Source of the DNA: Mesorhizobium sp. M2E.F.Ca.ET.219.01.1.1
Lineage (GTDB): Bacteria; Pseudomonadota; Alphaproteobacteria; Rhizobiales; Rhizobiaceae
Direction: 5' to 3'
DNA length: 64,000 bases
Assembly: GCF_004016445.2 (NCBI RefSeq)
Contig: NZ_SADT02000003.1
Span: 201,231 to 265,230, forward strand
Shown: positions 53,487 to 64,000 of the stretch, piece after piece
How the letters are laid out: each line of letters opens with the position of its first letter
Position numbering within the stretch: position 1 is the stretch's first letter
Position numbers and translations under genes: made by a program
Notes under the pieces: generated by a model
The model's database searches: none
Told to the model about the DNA's origin: nothing
What the model saw: the letters and a program-made list of their open reading frames with translations, nothing else

Positions 53487-54752
53487 ATGAAGGCGGCCGG
53501 CATGACCGGATATTTTTCCTCTCCCTTCCCGCGGCGCAGGTCGGTCGGCGTGTCGGTCGGCGGTGTGATCGTCGGCGGTGGTGCGCCGGTCGTCGTGCAG
53601 TCGATGACCAACACCGACACGGCCGATGTCGACCAGACGGTCGCCCAGGTCGCGGCGCTGCACCGCGCCGGCTCGGAAATCGTGCGCATCACGGTCGACC
53701 GCGACGAAAGCGCCGCGGCGGTCCCGCGCATCCATGAAAGGCTGTTGCGGCTCGGCATCGACGTGCCGCTGGTCGGCGACTTCCATTATATCGGCCACAA
53801 GCTCCTCGCCGATCATCCTGCCTGCGCCGAGGTGCTGGCGAAATACCGCATCAATCCCGGCAATGTCGGCTTCAAGGAGAAAAAGGACCGCCAGTTCGCG
53901 GCGATCGTCGAAATGGCGATCAAGCATGACAAGCCAGTGCGCATCGGCGTCAACTGGGGCTCGCTCGACCAGGAGCTGCTGACCCGGCTGATGGACCAGA
54001 ACCAGGCTCAGGGCTCGCCGCTAACCGCGCAGGAAGTCACGCGCGAGGCGATCGTCCAGTCGGCGATCCTGTCGGCCGAGATGGCGGAAGAGATCGGGCT
54101 TGGCCGCGACAAGATCATCCTGTCGGCCAAGGTCAGCGGCGTGCAGGATTTGATCGCCGTCTATACCGAGCTTGCCACCCGCTCCGACCATGCGCTGCAT
54201 CTCGGTCTCACCGAAGCCGGCATGGGCACCAAGGGCATTGTCGCCTCTTCCGCGGCGATGGGCATCCTGTTGCAGCAGGGCATCGGCGATACGATCCGCA
54301 TCTCGCTGACACCGGAACCGAATGGCGACCGCACGCGCGAAGTGCAGGTGTCGCAGGAACTGCTGCAGACCATGGGCTTCCGCCAGTTCGTGCCAATCGT
54401 CGCGGCCTGCCCCGGCTGCGGCCGCACGACGTCGACCGTGTTCCAGGAACTCGCCCAGAGCATCCAGGCCGATATTCGCAAGAACATGCCGGTCTGGCGC
54501 GAGAAATATCCCGGCGTCGAGAACCTCAAGGTCGCCGTGATGGGCTGCATCGTCAACGGTCCCGGCGAATCCAAGCATGCCGATATCGGCATATCCTTGC
54601 CGGGCACCGGCGAGACGCCGACGGCGCCTGTCTTCATCGACGGCAAGAAGGCGGCGACGCTGCGCGGTCCTTCGATCGCGCAGGATTTCGAGAAGATGGT
54701 CGCCGACTATATCGAGCAGCGCTACGGACACGGCAAAGCCGCGGCCGAGTAG
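53487..54752 (+). CDS. ispG: 4-hydroxy-3-methylbut-2-enyl diphosphate synthase IspG
   Basis: A 421-residue enzyme of the MEP isoprenoid pathway. The TIM-barrel start is SVGVSVGGVIVGGGAPVVVQ, and the iron-sulphur ligand cysteines are in ACPGCGRTTS and MGCIVNGPGE, both intact. It reduces methylerythritol cyclodiphosphate to HMBPP. Length is typical for the alphaproteobacterial form. It lies five bases upstream of a lytic transglycosylase gene. Confidence 0.95.
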   Translation: MKAAGMTGYFSSPFPRRRSVGVSVGGVIVGGGAPVVVQSMTNTDTADVDQTVAQVAALHRAGSEIVRITVDRDESAAAVPRIHERLLRLGIDVPLVGDFHYIGHKLLADHPACAEVLAKYRINPGNVGFKEKKDRQFAAIVEMAIKHDKPVRIGVNWGSLDQELLTRLMDQNQAQGSPLTAQEVTREAIVQSAILSAEMAEEIGLGRDKIILSAKVSGVQDLIAVYTELATRSDHALHLGLTEAGMGTKGIVASSAAMGILLQQGIGDTIRISLTPEPNGDRTREVQVSQELLQTMGFRQFVPIVAACPGCGRTTSTVFQELAQSIQADIRKNMPVWREKYPGVENLKVAVMGCIVNGPGESKHADIGISLPGTGETPTAPVFIDGKKAATLRGPSIAQDFEKMVADYIEQRYGHGKAAAE

Positions 54753-54756
54753 GCCG

Positions 54757-55617
54757 ATGCACCGTTTCCTCACGGTGGCCCTGGCCTTGCTTTGCAGCTT
54801 GAGTTGGGTAGCGGGCGCGTCCGCCGACCCGCCGCAGTCGAAATCGGCTGCCAAACGGTTGATCAACCGTGTCTGCGATCTGATCGAAGCCCAGGCCCAG
54901 CAGAATGGCCTGCCCAAGGATTTCTTCGCCAGGCTGATCTGGAAGGAAAGCCGTTTTGATCCGAACGCGGTGAGCCCGGTCGGCGCCGAAGGCATCGCGC
55001 AATTCATGCCCGGCACCGCCAAGATGCGCGGCCTGGCCAATTCCTTCGACATCGAGCAGGCGCTTCCCGCCTCGGCGAAATATCTCGCCGAGATGAAGGC
55101 AGGCTACGGCAATCTCGGCCTCGCGGCGGCGGCCTATAATGCCGGCGAGAACCGTGTGTCGCGTTGGCTGGATTCCGGCGGCTTCCTGCCGATGGAGACG
55201 GAAAGCTATGTCTTCGACATCATGGGCGAACCGGTCGACAAGTTTTCGGACAAATCCTATGCCGGCACCGTCCAGCCGCTCGACCCCAAGATGAGCTTCG
55301 CGGTCGCCTGCCGCAGGCTGCCGGTGATCATGTCGCAGACCGTCGCCATGGCCTCGATCAACGTCAAGCCGTGGGGCGTACAGGTGGCCGGCAACTTCCG
55401 TCGCTCGGCGGCGATCGGCCAATGGCTGAGGGTCAAAAGCCGGTTCCCGGCGCTGCTTGCCAACCATGATCCGGTGGTGAGCCGGGTACGCACGCCGATC
55501 GGCCGGCGCGGCATCTACGCGGTCAGGATCGGCGCCGACTCGCGCGGCGAGGCCAACGGCATCTGCGACAAGCTGCAAAGCGTCGGCGGCGCCTGCGTGG
55601 TGATGCGCAACCGGTAG
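54757..55617 (+). CDS. Lytic transglycosylase (SLT domain)
   Basis: A 286-residue periplasmic enzyme with a signal peptide ending at GASADP (about 23). The SLT domain (about 45-150) has the catalytic glutamate in IWKESRFDPNAVS, the GAEGIAQFMPGTA motif and AAAAYNAGENRV. A C-terminal region (about 210-286) ends in an SPOR-like alpha-beta unit (RIGADSRGEANGICDKLQ). It cleaves peptidoglycan glycan strands. It follows ispG by five bases. Confidence 0.9.
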   Translation: MHRFLTVALALLCSLSWVAGASADPPQSKSAAKRLINRVCDLIEAQAQQNGLPKDFFARLIWKESRFDPNAVSPVGAEGIAQFMPGTAKMRGLANSFDIEQALPASAKYLAEMKAGYGNLGLAAAAYNAGENRVSRWLDSGGFLPMETESYVFDIMGEPVDKFSDKSYAGTVQPLDPKMSFAVACRRLPVIMSQTVAMASINVKPWGVQVAGNFRRSAAIGQWLRVKSRFPALLANHDPVVSRVRTPIGRRGIYAVRIGADSRGEANGICDKLQSVGGACVVMRNR

Positions 55618-55656
55618 GTTGTCTGCAACAGGATATCTAGAAACGCTGGCGGGACA

Positions 55657-55815
55657 GCGCCCCCATCTGCCCTGCCGGGCATCTCCCCCACTTGGGGGAA
55701 GATCAGATGTCGCGCCGGCTTTCGCCAATCAGCAACGTTGCAGAAAGAGTGCCGGCGCCGCAGCTGCCAATCTCCCCCCAAGTGGGGGAGATGCCCGGCA
55801 GGGCAGAGGGGGGCG
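55657..55815. repeat. RIME-like intergenic palindromic repeat, copy 2
   Basis: The left arm CTGCCCTGCCGGGCATCTCC...CTTGGGGGAAGAT (about 55668-55708) is complemented by AATCTCCCCCCAAGTGGGGG then AGATGCCCGGCAGGGCAG (about 55769-55806). It shares the TGCCCGGCAGGGCA core with 22333-22505. It fills the space between the convergent lytic transglycosylase and histidine kinase genes. Confidence 0.75.
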
Positions 55816-55861
55816 CGAAGGAACTCGGCGGTCAATGGCCGCCAAACGTTACCTGCCGCCC

Positions 55862-58195
<2,334 letters not shown>

Positions 58196-58345
58196 GCGCA
58201 ACCCCAACACATACGCACAATTTTAATGGTCGGGATTACGCTTGATTTACATTAAGATTTCGTTGGTGGGCGAGATTCCCCTGCGCTCACGGATCAAGTC
58301 GGGCGGGCCGCTCTGCAAGCGGCCCGCTTTTGGTCAATTCAGACC

Positions 58346-58558
58346 TTATTTCTTGGCCCGGTAGGCGTCGGGGATGACGAAGACCTCGTCGGCGCGGCCA
58401 TAGCCCCCATCGGGAACCTCCTCGATCAGCACCATCGTGGTGGGACGCACAGCTTCGCCGAAAAAGTCGACGAACATCTGCGTGGTCTTGTGGACCAGGT
58501 CCTCTTTCTGCGCCTTCGTGAGAGCGGCTTCGGGCATCTTGAAGTTGGCAAAGGGCAT
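58346..58558 (-). CDS. 4-oxalocrotonate tautomerase-like protein
   Basis: A 70-residue protein starting M-P-F-A-N, so Pro1 after Met removal is the likely catalytic base. The pattern LTKAQKEDLVHKTTQMFVDF and TTMVLIEEVPDGGYGRADE fits the small tautomerase superfamily. It is 25 bases downstream of an SDR gene and likely in the same operon. Substrate unknown. Confidence 0.88.
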   Translation of the reverse strand: MPFANFKMPEAALTKAQKEDLVHKTTQMFVDFFGEAVRPTTMVLIEEVPDGGYGRADEVFVIPDAYRAKK

Positions 58559-58583
58559 TTATCGGTTCCTTTCGGGTTGGGTT

Positions 58584-59477
58584 TCAGGGCTTTGGACGAA
58601 GGAGGTCGGCAAGGCCGATGCGCTCCAGAAGCTGAGCGCGGACGCGGTCGGCGACGCCGTTAACGATGGCAGCCCCGTCGTCGGACGGGTCGATATGGAC
58701 GCGGAACGGCCGGCGGCCATGCGGCATCGCCACCAGATCGACGATGGCCTGCGCGACCTTTGAGGGGTCGGCGTCGGCGGGCTCCAGGCCGGCAAGACCC
58801 TTGAGCGCCTGCTCATCCGCGCCCGCGTAAGGGCCTGACCAATAGGCGACAGCGCGCCCGGTGTCGGCGGGCTTCCCGGAATGAGCGAAATGCTCGGTGC
58901 CCTTGGTGAAGGCGCCCGGCACGACGATGCTCGTCTCGATCCCGAAACGGGCAAGCTCCAGCGCGTAGCTCTGTGCCAGCGCATCCATGCCCGCCTTGGC
59001 GGCGAAATATGGTGCGAGGAAGGGCGGCGTGCCGCCGCGCGTGCTGCTCGATCCGACCCATATCATCAGTGCGCGGCCGAGCGAGCGCATATGCGGAAGC
59101 ACCGCACGGTTGACGCGCTGGGTGCCCAACACATTGACGTCGTAGAGCGCAGCCAATTGCTCCGGCGTGAAGGCTTCGGCCGGTCCGAAGACCATGTGGC
59201 CGGCATTGTGGACGACGACGTCGATCCGACCGGCTTCTGCGAGGATGGTTTTGACCGCCGCCTCGATCGACGGTTCGGACAGCACGTCCAGCGCAATGGC
59301 GCAGATCGCCAGGTTCTCGTCGCGGGCCAGTCTTTCGATCTCGGCCGCGGCGGCGCCTCCACGCGCTTGCGGATCGCGCATCGAGGCATAGACCCGGTGA
59401 CCGGCCCGGGCGAGCGCCTTCGCGGTCGTAGCGCCAAAACCGCTCGATGCGCCGGTGATGAGAATTGTCTGCTGCAT
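58584..59477 (-). CDS. Short-chain dehydrogenase/reductase
   Basis: A 297-residue classical SDR with the cofactor motif TGASSGFGATTAKAL, the NAG motif in VVVHNAGHMVFG and the catalytic pair in APYFAAKAGMDAL (YxxxK). A C-terminal extension (about 250-297) is longer than usual. The start at 59477 gives this length. It lies 13 bases after another SDR gene. The substrate is unknown. Confidence 0.9.
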   Translation of the reverse strand: MQQTILITGASSGFGATTAKALARAGHRVYASMRDPQARGGAAAAEIERLARDENLAICAIALDVLSEPSIEAAVKTILAEAGRIDVVVHNAGHMVFGPAEAFTPEQLAALYDVNVLGTQRVNRAVLPHMRSLGRALMIWVGSSSTRGGTPPFLAPYFAAKAGMDALAQSYALELARFGIETSIVVPGAFTKGTEHFAHSGKPADTGRAVAYWSGPYAGADEQALKGLAGLEPADADPSKVAQAIVDLVAMPHGRRPFRVHIDPSDDGAAIVNGVADRVRAQLLERIGLADLLRPKP

Positions 59478-59490
59478 GATAGCTCTACCT

Positions 59491-60225
59491 TTAGATCGCG
59501 CCGCCATTGGCGCGGATGATCTGGCCGTTGACCCATTGGCTGTCCGGGCCGGCAAGGAAGGCGACGAGCCCGGCGATATCGTCGGGCTGGCCGAGGCGGC
59601 CGAGCGGAATGAGCCTGGTGATCGCCTCGATCTGCGCGGCGCTCTTGCCGTCGGTGAAGAGTTCGGTGTCGACCGGGCCGGGCGCGACGGCGTTGACCGT
59701 GATGCGGCGCGGGCCGAGCTCCTTGGCAAGGATATGCGTCATCGCTTCGACGCCCGCCTTGGTCGCGGCATAGACGCCGTAGGCCGGCTGGTAGAAACCC
59801 ACGACACTTGAAGAAAAATTGATGATGCGGCCGCCATCGTTCAATCGCCTTGCAGCTTCGCGCATGCCGCGGAACGTGCCGCCGAGATTGATAGCGAGCT
59901 GGCGTTCGAATGCAGCGTCGTCGGTGTCGGCGATGGGCGACAGCCGCATCATGCCGGCATTGTTGACGAGGATGTCGGCCTTGCCAAAGGCCTTTTCGGC
60001 GGCGTCGAACAACGTGGCCATGCCGCTCAGTTCGCCGACGTCGGCCTGCACCGCGAGAGCAGTGCCGCCGGCGGCCTCGATGGCCGAGACGACCTCGCCG
60101 GCCGCGTCCTTGCCGCGCGCATAATTGACGATGACGGCGATCTCGTCCCGGGCGAGCCGCTTGGCGATCGCGGCGCCGATGCCTCTCGATGCGCCTGTCA
60201 CGATCGCGGTTCTTGTCTTGTGCAT
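59491..60225 (-). CDS. Short-chain dehydrogenase/reductase
   Basis: A 244-residue classical SDR with TGASRGIGAAIAKRLARDE, the NNAG motif and YGVYAATKAGVEAMTH containing Tyr-x3-Lys. Length and end (WVNGQIIRANGGAI) match FabG-like oxidoreductases. It is first in a three-gene operon (two SDRs, tautomerase) and divergent from a LysR gene that may regulate it. Confidence 0.92.
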   Translation of the reverse strand: MHKTRTAIVTGASRGIGAAIAKRLARDEIAVIVNYARGKDAAGEVVSAIEAAGGTALAVQADVGELSGMATLFDAAEKAFGKADILVNNAGMMRLSPIADTDDAAFERQLAINLGGTFRGMREAARRLNDGGRIINFSSSVVGFYQPAYGVYAATKAGVEAMTHILAKELGPRRITVNAVAPGPVDTELFTDGKSAAQIEAITRLIPLGRLGQPDDIAGLVAFLAGPDSQWVNGQIIRANGGAI

Positions 60226-60330
60226 GATCGGTCTCCGTTCGTTTGTTGTGAAGCGGATATAGATCCCTCGCCCTTCCGGATAATCGGTCGGCTATTGACA
60301 GCAGTATTCGGATGGAGCGAACAATCACCC

Positions 60331-61224
60331 ATGGATCGATTGGACAGGATGCGGCTGTTCGTCCGCGTGGTGGAGCGGCGCAATTTCACCGCGGCCGCAG
60401 CCGATCTCGGCCTGCCGCGCTCGACCGCGACCGAAGCGATCCAGCAACTGGAGGAGCATCTGGGGACAAGGCTGCTGGACCGCACCACGCGCCATGTCGC
60501 CACGACGCTCGACGGGCAGGCCTACTACGAGCGCTGCCTGTCGATCCTTGGCGAGGTGGAGGATGCCGAGGCCGGGTTCCGCAGCGCCGAGCCGCGCGGT
60601 CTATTGCGCATCGATGCGCATCCGCTGATCACGCAGCGCTTCCTTTTGCCGGAACTCCCGGCCTTCCTCGAACGCTATCCCGGCATCGATCTGCATATCG
60701 GCCAGGGCGACCGGCTGGTCGACCTGGTGCGCGAAGGCGTCGACTGCGTCATTCGCGCCGGTGAACCGCAGGACAGTGGCATGATCATGCGGCGGCTGGC
60801 GATGATCGGCGAGATCACCTGCGCCAGCCCGAGCTATCTGAAGCGGCATGGGATGCCGGCCTCACCGGAAGCGCTGGACGGTCATCAGGCCGTCGGGTTC
60901 GTCTCCTCGCGCACGGGCGAGGTCCTGCCGCTGGAGTTCACGATCGGCTCAACGGTGCGTCAGGTCACGTTGCCCGGCCGGGTGCGTGTGAATAATTCCG
61001 ACACCGCCGTCGCGCTGGCGCGCCTCGGTCTCGGGCTTCTGCAAGCGCCACGCTACCGGCTGGAAAAGGACCTCACGGACGGGACGCTGGTCGAGGTTCT
61101 GGGGGATTTTCCACCGACGCCGACGCCGCTCTCGGCGCTCTATCCGCAGAACCGCCAGCTCGCGCCGCGTCTGCGTATGTTCCTGGAATGGGCGTCGGGC
61201 ATTTTCGCCAAAGCAAAACTGTGA
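60331..61224 (+). CDS. LysR family transcriptional regulator
   Basis: A 297-residue regulator. The HTH (about 1-60) has NFTAAAADLGLPRSTATEAI and the effector domain (about 88-295) has the usual alternating folds (LPELPAFLERYPGIDLHIGQ). The start at MDRLDRMRLFVRVVERRNF (60331) is the family norm. It is divergent from the SDR-SDR-tautomerase operon (105-base gap with paired CCGGATAA and TATTCGG half-sites). Confidence 0.92.
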   Translation: MDRLDRMRLFVRVVERRNFTAAAADLGLPRSTATEAIQQLEEHLGTRLLDRTTRHVATTLDGQAYYERCLSILGEVEDAEAGFRSAEPRGLLRIDAHPLITQRFLLPELPAFLERYPGIDLHIGQGDRLVDLVREGVDCVIRAGEPQDSGMIMRRLAMIGEITCASPSYLKRHGMPASPEALDGHQAVGFVSSRTGEVLPLEFTIGSTVRQVTLPGRVRVNNSDTAVALARLGLGLLQAPRYRLEKDLTDGTLVEVLGDFPPTPTPLSALYPQNRQLAPRLRMFLEWASGIFAKAKL

Positions 61225-61255
61225 AGCCGGTTCGGCTCGGCTAATACCCACGCCG

Positions 61256-62173
61256 TCAGTTATTGCGCGTCGCCACGAAAGTCGCGGCTTCCTTGAGCAA
61301 CTCCGCCTGCTCTCCATAAGGCTCGAGCAGCGCATGCGCCTGGTCGATCAGGCCGTGCAACTGGCCGCGCGCCCAGTCGGGGCCGTGCAGCGAAGCGAGC
61401 GTCGCCTTGCCGGCGGCGGCGTCCTTGTTGGTCGCCTTGCCCATCTGCTTGGCATCGGCGGTGAGGTCGAGCAGGTCGTCGGCGAGCTGGAAGGCAAGGC
61501 CGATCGCCGAGCCGAATTCGGCCAGCCGCTCGCGGTCCGCTGGCGGCGCGCCGGCGACGATCGCGCCGGCCTCGCAGGCGAAGCGGATCAGCGCGCCGGT
61601 CTTCATCGCCTGCAGCGTGATGATGCCGGCCCCGTCCGGCCGTTTGCGCTCGGCGTCGAGATCGAGCATCTGGCCGCCGACCATGCCGCCGGCGCCGGCC
61701 GCGCGCGAGAGCGCCAGCACGAGCGCCACCTTGCGGTCGGCAGGCAAGGCCGTCGCCTCGTCGGCGATGATGTCGAAGGCCAAGGTCAGCAGCGCGTCGC
61801 CGGCGAGGATCGCTGTCGCCTCGTCGAAGGCCTTGTGCACCGTCGGCTGGCCACGCCGCAGATCGTCGTCGTCCATGGCCGGCAGATCGTCATGGATCAG
61901 CGAATAGCAATGCACGCATTCCAGCGCCGCGGCGACGCGCAGCGCGGCGTCGTTGTCGGCCGAAAACAGCGCGGCACTTTCCATGACCAAAAAAGGGCGC
62001 AGCCGCTTGCCGCCATTGAGCACGCCATGCCGCATGGCCGCGATCAGGCGCTCGGGCCGCGCGATCTCACTGGTGAGCGGACGTCCGTCGAGAATCCGGC
62101 GCAGCTCGGTCTCGACGGCGGCAGCGCGCATCAAAAGCGTGGTTTCGAAGGCGATCTGGTCGTCTTTGCTCAT
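61256..62173 (-). CDS. ispA: Polyprenyl (farnesyl/geranylgeranyl) diphosphate synthase
   Basis: A 305-residue trans-prenyltransferase. The first aspartate-rich motif is in HDDLPAMDDDDLRRG and the second in FQLADDLLDLTAD; GGKRLRPFLV is also present. The residues before the first motif (CVHCYSLIHDD) suit farnesyl or geranylgeranyl chain length. It supplies precursors for quinones and carrier lipids. The start at 62173 gives the usual length. It is divergent from mtgA. Confidence 0.9.
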   Translation of the reverse strand: MSKDDQIAFETTLLMRAAAVETELRRILDGRPLTSEIARPERLIAAMRHGVLNGGKRLRPFLVMESAALFSADNDAALRVAAALECVHCYSLIHDDLPAMDDDDLRRGQPTVHKAFDEATAILAGDALLTLAFDIIADEATALPADRKVALVLALSRAAGAGGMVGGQMLDLDAERKRPDGAGIITLQAMKTGALIRFACEAGAIVAGAPPADRERLAEFGSAIGLAFQLADDLLDLTADAKQMGKATNKDAAAGKATLASLHGPDWARGQLHGLIDQAHALLEPYGEQAELLKEAATFVATRNN

Positions 62174-62301
62174 GGGCGGGACCGGTAGCCGACACTCAGA
62201 CATTGCGCAAGCAGGCGCGCGCCTTTATGCCGGAGGGGGCGAGGCACGGGTGGGACGGCTTGACGGAACCGATCGTCGAAGATGGAAGCGAGGGGCTGGA
62301 C

Positions 62302-63009
62302 ATGGCGCGGTCGCGGCGCCTGAGCCGCGCCAGTCTGAGGCGCATCGGCCGGCGCTGCCTGGTCGTCGCGCTCGTGCTGGCGGCCATCCCGGTCGTGCTC
62401 ACTTTCCTGTACCTGCCGTCCTTCGTGCACCCCGTCTCGACGCTGATGCTGAAGGACCTCGCGACATTCTCCGGCTACGACCGGCGCTGGGTGTCGATCG
62501 ATGACGTGGCGCCGGTGCTGGCGCATTCGGTGATCATGTCGGAGGACGGGCAGTTCTGCTTCCATCGCGGCGTCGATCTCGGCGAATTGCGCGGCGTGGT
62601 CGATGACGCGCTGGCCGGCGAGGCGACGCGCGGCGCCTCCACCATCACCATGCAGACGGTGAAGAACCTTTTCCTGTGGTCGCGGCCGCTTGGCAGCGTG
62701 CGCAAGGTCGTCGAGCTGCCGTTGGCCGTCTATTTCGACGCGGTGATGTCGAAGCGGCGCATCATGGAGATCTATCTCAACATCGCCGAATGGGGGCCGG
62801 GGATCTACGGCATCGAGGCCGCCGCGCGGCATCATTTCGGCATCTCTGCCAAGCAGTTGTCGCGCAGGCAGGCGGCGCTGCTGGCCGTCAGCCTGCCCAA
62901 CCCGATCGCGCGCAACCCGGCCAAGCCGGGGCCGGGACTGAGGCGTCTTGCGAGCTTGATCGAGCGCCGCGCAAGCAGATCCGGCGCCTATGTGGGATGC
63001 CTCGATTAG
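62302..63009 (+). CDS. mtgA: Monofunctional biosynthetic peptidoglycan transglycosylase MtgA
   Basis: A 235-residue membrane-anchored GT51 enzyme. One helix (about 17-38, LVVALVLAAIPVVLTFLYLP) is followed by the transglycosylase domain with the catalytic glutamate in SVIMSEDGQFCFHRG, GASTITMQTVKNLFL and MEIYLNIAEWGPGIYGIEAA. It polymerises lipid II. The ATG at 62302 gives the family length with AGGGG before it; an upstream ATG at 62227 would add 25 residues with no family match. Confidence 0.92.
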   Translation: MARSRRLSRASLRRIGRRCLVVALVLAAIPVVLTFLYLPSFVHPVSTLMLKDLATFSGYDRRWVSIDDVAPVLAHSVIMSEDGQFCFHRGVDLGELRGVVDDALAGEATRGASTITMQTVKNLFLWSRPLGSVRKVVELPLAVYFDAVMSKRRIMEIYLNIAEWGPGIYGIEAAARHHFGISAKQLSRRQAALLAVSLPNPIARNPAKPGPGLRRLASLIERRASRSGAYVGCLD

Positions 63010-63060
63010 GGCGTGATCCCGAAAAGTGGGAACCGGTTTTCGGAAAAGATCACGCTCCAA
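63010..63060. repeat. Short palindromic repeat (GCGTGATCCCGAAAAGTGGG type)
   Basis: GCGTGATCCCGAAAAGTGGG then AACCGGTTTTCGGAAAAGATCACGC: imperfect inverted arms with GCGTGATC and GATCACGC at the ends. It follows the mtgA stop directly. This sequence is a familiar dispersed repeat of Mesorhizobium. No second copy is in this window. Bases 63061-63262 hold no gene I can support. Confidence 0.6.
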
Positions 63061-63262
63061 CGAAGACCTGGACCAAGACGGCGTGTCGACGAAACGGCAT
63101 CCTGATCCAACCGAAGCGGCGCCGCTCAAAAAAATTCGCGGGTAACGCTGGCCAAAACGGCGCAAGGCGTGTATAGGCACCCGACTTTCTCAGATTATGG
63201 CCTCGATGCGGCCCTTTCGCGAGGGTTGCCGGGGCATTTTGACCATGTAGTGGAGCATATCC

Positions 63263-63445
63263 ATGGCCGTTCCAAAAAGAAAAACCTCTCCGTCGAAGCG
63301 CGGCATGCGCCGCTCGGCCGACGCCCTCAAGGCCCCGACCTATGTCGAGGACAAGAATTCCGGCGAAATGCGCCGCCCGCACCACATCGACCTGAAGACC
63401 GGCATGTATCGCGGCCGCCAGGTGCTGGAGCCGAAGGAAAGCTGA
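63263..63445 (+). CDS. rpmF: Ribosomal protein L32
   Basis: A 60-residue protein beginning MAVPKRKTSPSKRGMRRSAD, as bacterial L32 does, with the C-terminal RRPHHIDLKTGMYRGRQVLE. No zinc-binding cysteines are seen, the common alphaproteobacterial form. It is ended by a strong terminator. A GGAG site precedes the ATG by about eight bases. Confidence 0.95.
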   Translation: MAVPKRKTSPSKRGMRRSADALKAPTYVEDKNSGEMRRPHHIDLKTGMYRGRQVLEPKES

Positions 63446-63470
63446 GAAGCTTCCAGGATTTCTGACGTTC

Positions 63471-63499
63471 AAAAGACCGGCCTTTGGCCGGTCTTTTTT
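63471..63499 (+). terminator. Rho-independent terminator after rpmF
   Basis: A 10-bp stem (AAGACCGGCC, 63473-63482, and its complement at 63486-63495) with loop TTT, followed by TTTT. It lies 28 bases after the stop. Confidence 0.92.
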
Positions 63500-63547
63500 G
63501 TTTGTCGCCGGCGGCGTCCGGAATTGATCGCTCGCCTGCCGATGGCT

Positions 63548-63650
63548 AGGGCGGTTCACCGTTTCACGGAAACGGCGAACCGCTCTATCTCCTTGTTCTG
63601 ACGCAATTCCGGACGGTAAACCGCTCACACTTTTCCTGGAATTGCTCTAA
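63548..63650. repeat. Hairpin plus family C repeat, copy 3
   Basis: A hairpin GCGGTTCACCGTTTC-ACGG-AAACGGCGAACCGC lies at about 63551-63583. It is followed by the family C sequence (TTGTTCTGACGCAATTCCGG... to CCTGGAATTGCTC, 63593-63647), the clearest of the three copies. It fills the gap between rpmF and the last gene. Confidence 0.75.
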
Positions 63651-63773
63651 GCAACCGGCTGACATCGTTATTTCATTAGGTCTTACAGCGTGTTCACCGC
63701 CGCGGCGAAAAACCTTGACGGCGCGCTTGCCGCGGATTTTACAAGAGGGGGTGCCCTCATTGGAGTCGCCCAG

Positions 63774-64000
63774 ATGTTCGGTGCCGTCCCGCTGCTGATC
63801 GTGCCTTTCGTCCTCTACAATCTCGGCCTGCTTGGATTGTTCGGCGGCGGCGACGATCCCTGGATGACCGAGATGTTCTCCTTCCGCATGATGTCGGGCG
63901 GCGTGTTCTCGATGACGCTCGGCGACCTGATGGTGCTGATCGGGTTGATCTTTCTCTTCATCGAGATCTCGAAATCGGTGCGCACGACCAATGCCTCGAT
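63774..64000 (+). CDS. Membrane protein of unknown function (partial)
   Basis: An open frame from ATG at 63774 to the window end, 75 complete codons. It begins MFGAVPLLIVPFVLYNLGLL, then a short polar region, then a second hydrophobic segment (GDLMVLIGLIFLFIEI). GGAG lies eight bases before the ATG. It looks like a conserved multi-pass inner-membrane protein, truncated by the window edge. Family not recognised. Confidence 0.75.
   Translation, partial: MFGAVPLLIVPFVLYNLGLLGLFGGGDDPWMTEMFSFRMMSGGVFSMTLGDLMVLIGLIFLFIEISKSVRTTNAS

Overview
The window looks like the chromosome of a high-GC alphaproteobacterium of the order Hyphomicrobiales, most like Mesorhizobium or a close relative. The support is the gene content and its family signatures: an RpoH sigma factor with an RpoH box, a TrcR/DUF1013 regulator, several short DUF1127 proteins, DUF4164 next to ZapA, a rhizobial-type triple Pho box before pstS, and several families of palindromic intergenic repeats typical of rhizobia. 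No replication origin, CRISPR array, intact insertion sequence, phage gene or integrase was seen. Most of the window is ordinary backbone.

Layout. 1-3.8 kb: the start of a probable sugar-binding protein gene (partial), a ROK regulator, a winged-helix/TPR regulator and a divergent DUF1127 gene. 3.9-9.1 kb: the phosphate operon pstS-pstC-pstA-pstB-phoU-phoB on the minus strand, with a triple Pho box. 9.6-13.3 kb: a soluble five-PAS hybrid histidine kinase. 13.5-16.4 kb: small secreted proteins, a GST with a histone-like tail and a VOC protein. 16.6-19.1 kb: a segment bounded by a tRNA-Glu gene and a remnant of its 3' half, holding a second winged-helix/TPR regulator. 19.2-24 kb: VOC protein, small membrane protein, RluD, RpoH, 1-Cys peroxiredoxin, ZapA and DUF4164.

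24.2-32.1 kb: central carbon genes tkt, gap, pgk and a class I aldolase, with a K+/H+ antiporter gene between gap and pgk. 32.2-36.6 kb: DUF899, a GDSL/SGNH hydrolase remnant, a long palindromic repeat, a small membrane protein, DUF1127, an alkyltransferase-like protein with a YafY/WYL regulator, TrcR and another DUF1127. Two near-identical 26-bp palindromes lie before the first DUF1127 gene and the alkyltransferase-like gene. 36.9-44.3 kb: quinone oxidoreductase, DUF1192, MFS exporter, two ArsR regulators, SRPBCC, GST, alpha/beta hydrolase with divergent HxlR, TPR protein and a zinc-independent L36.

44.5-52.5 kb: LprI-like protein, purE-purK, then a catabolic operon (binding protein, two permeases, ATPase, RidA, SelA-like PLP enzyme) with a divergent IclR regulator. 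52.6-64 kb: two DUF465 proteins, ispG, lytic transglycosylase, a membrane-bound hybrid kinase closely related to the one at 9.6 kb, tautomerase and two SDRs with a divergent LysR, ispA, mtgA, rpmF and a truncated membrane protein gene.

The less ordinary parts are the shared palindrome pair at 33.9/34.2 kb, the tRNA-Glu-bounded segment, the SelA-like/RidA uptake operon of unknown substrate, a repeat family whose inner loop is inverted between two copies, and the kinase pair with exchanged sensor halves. None of these is established here as a new system.
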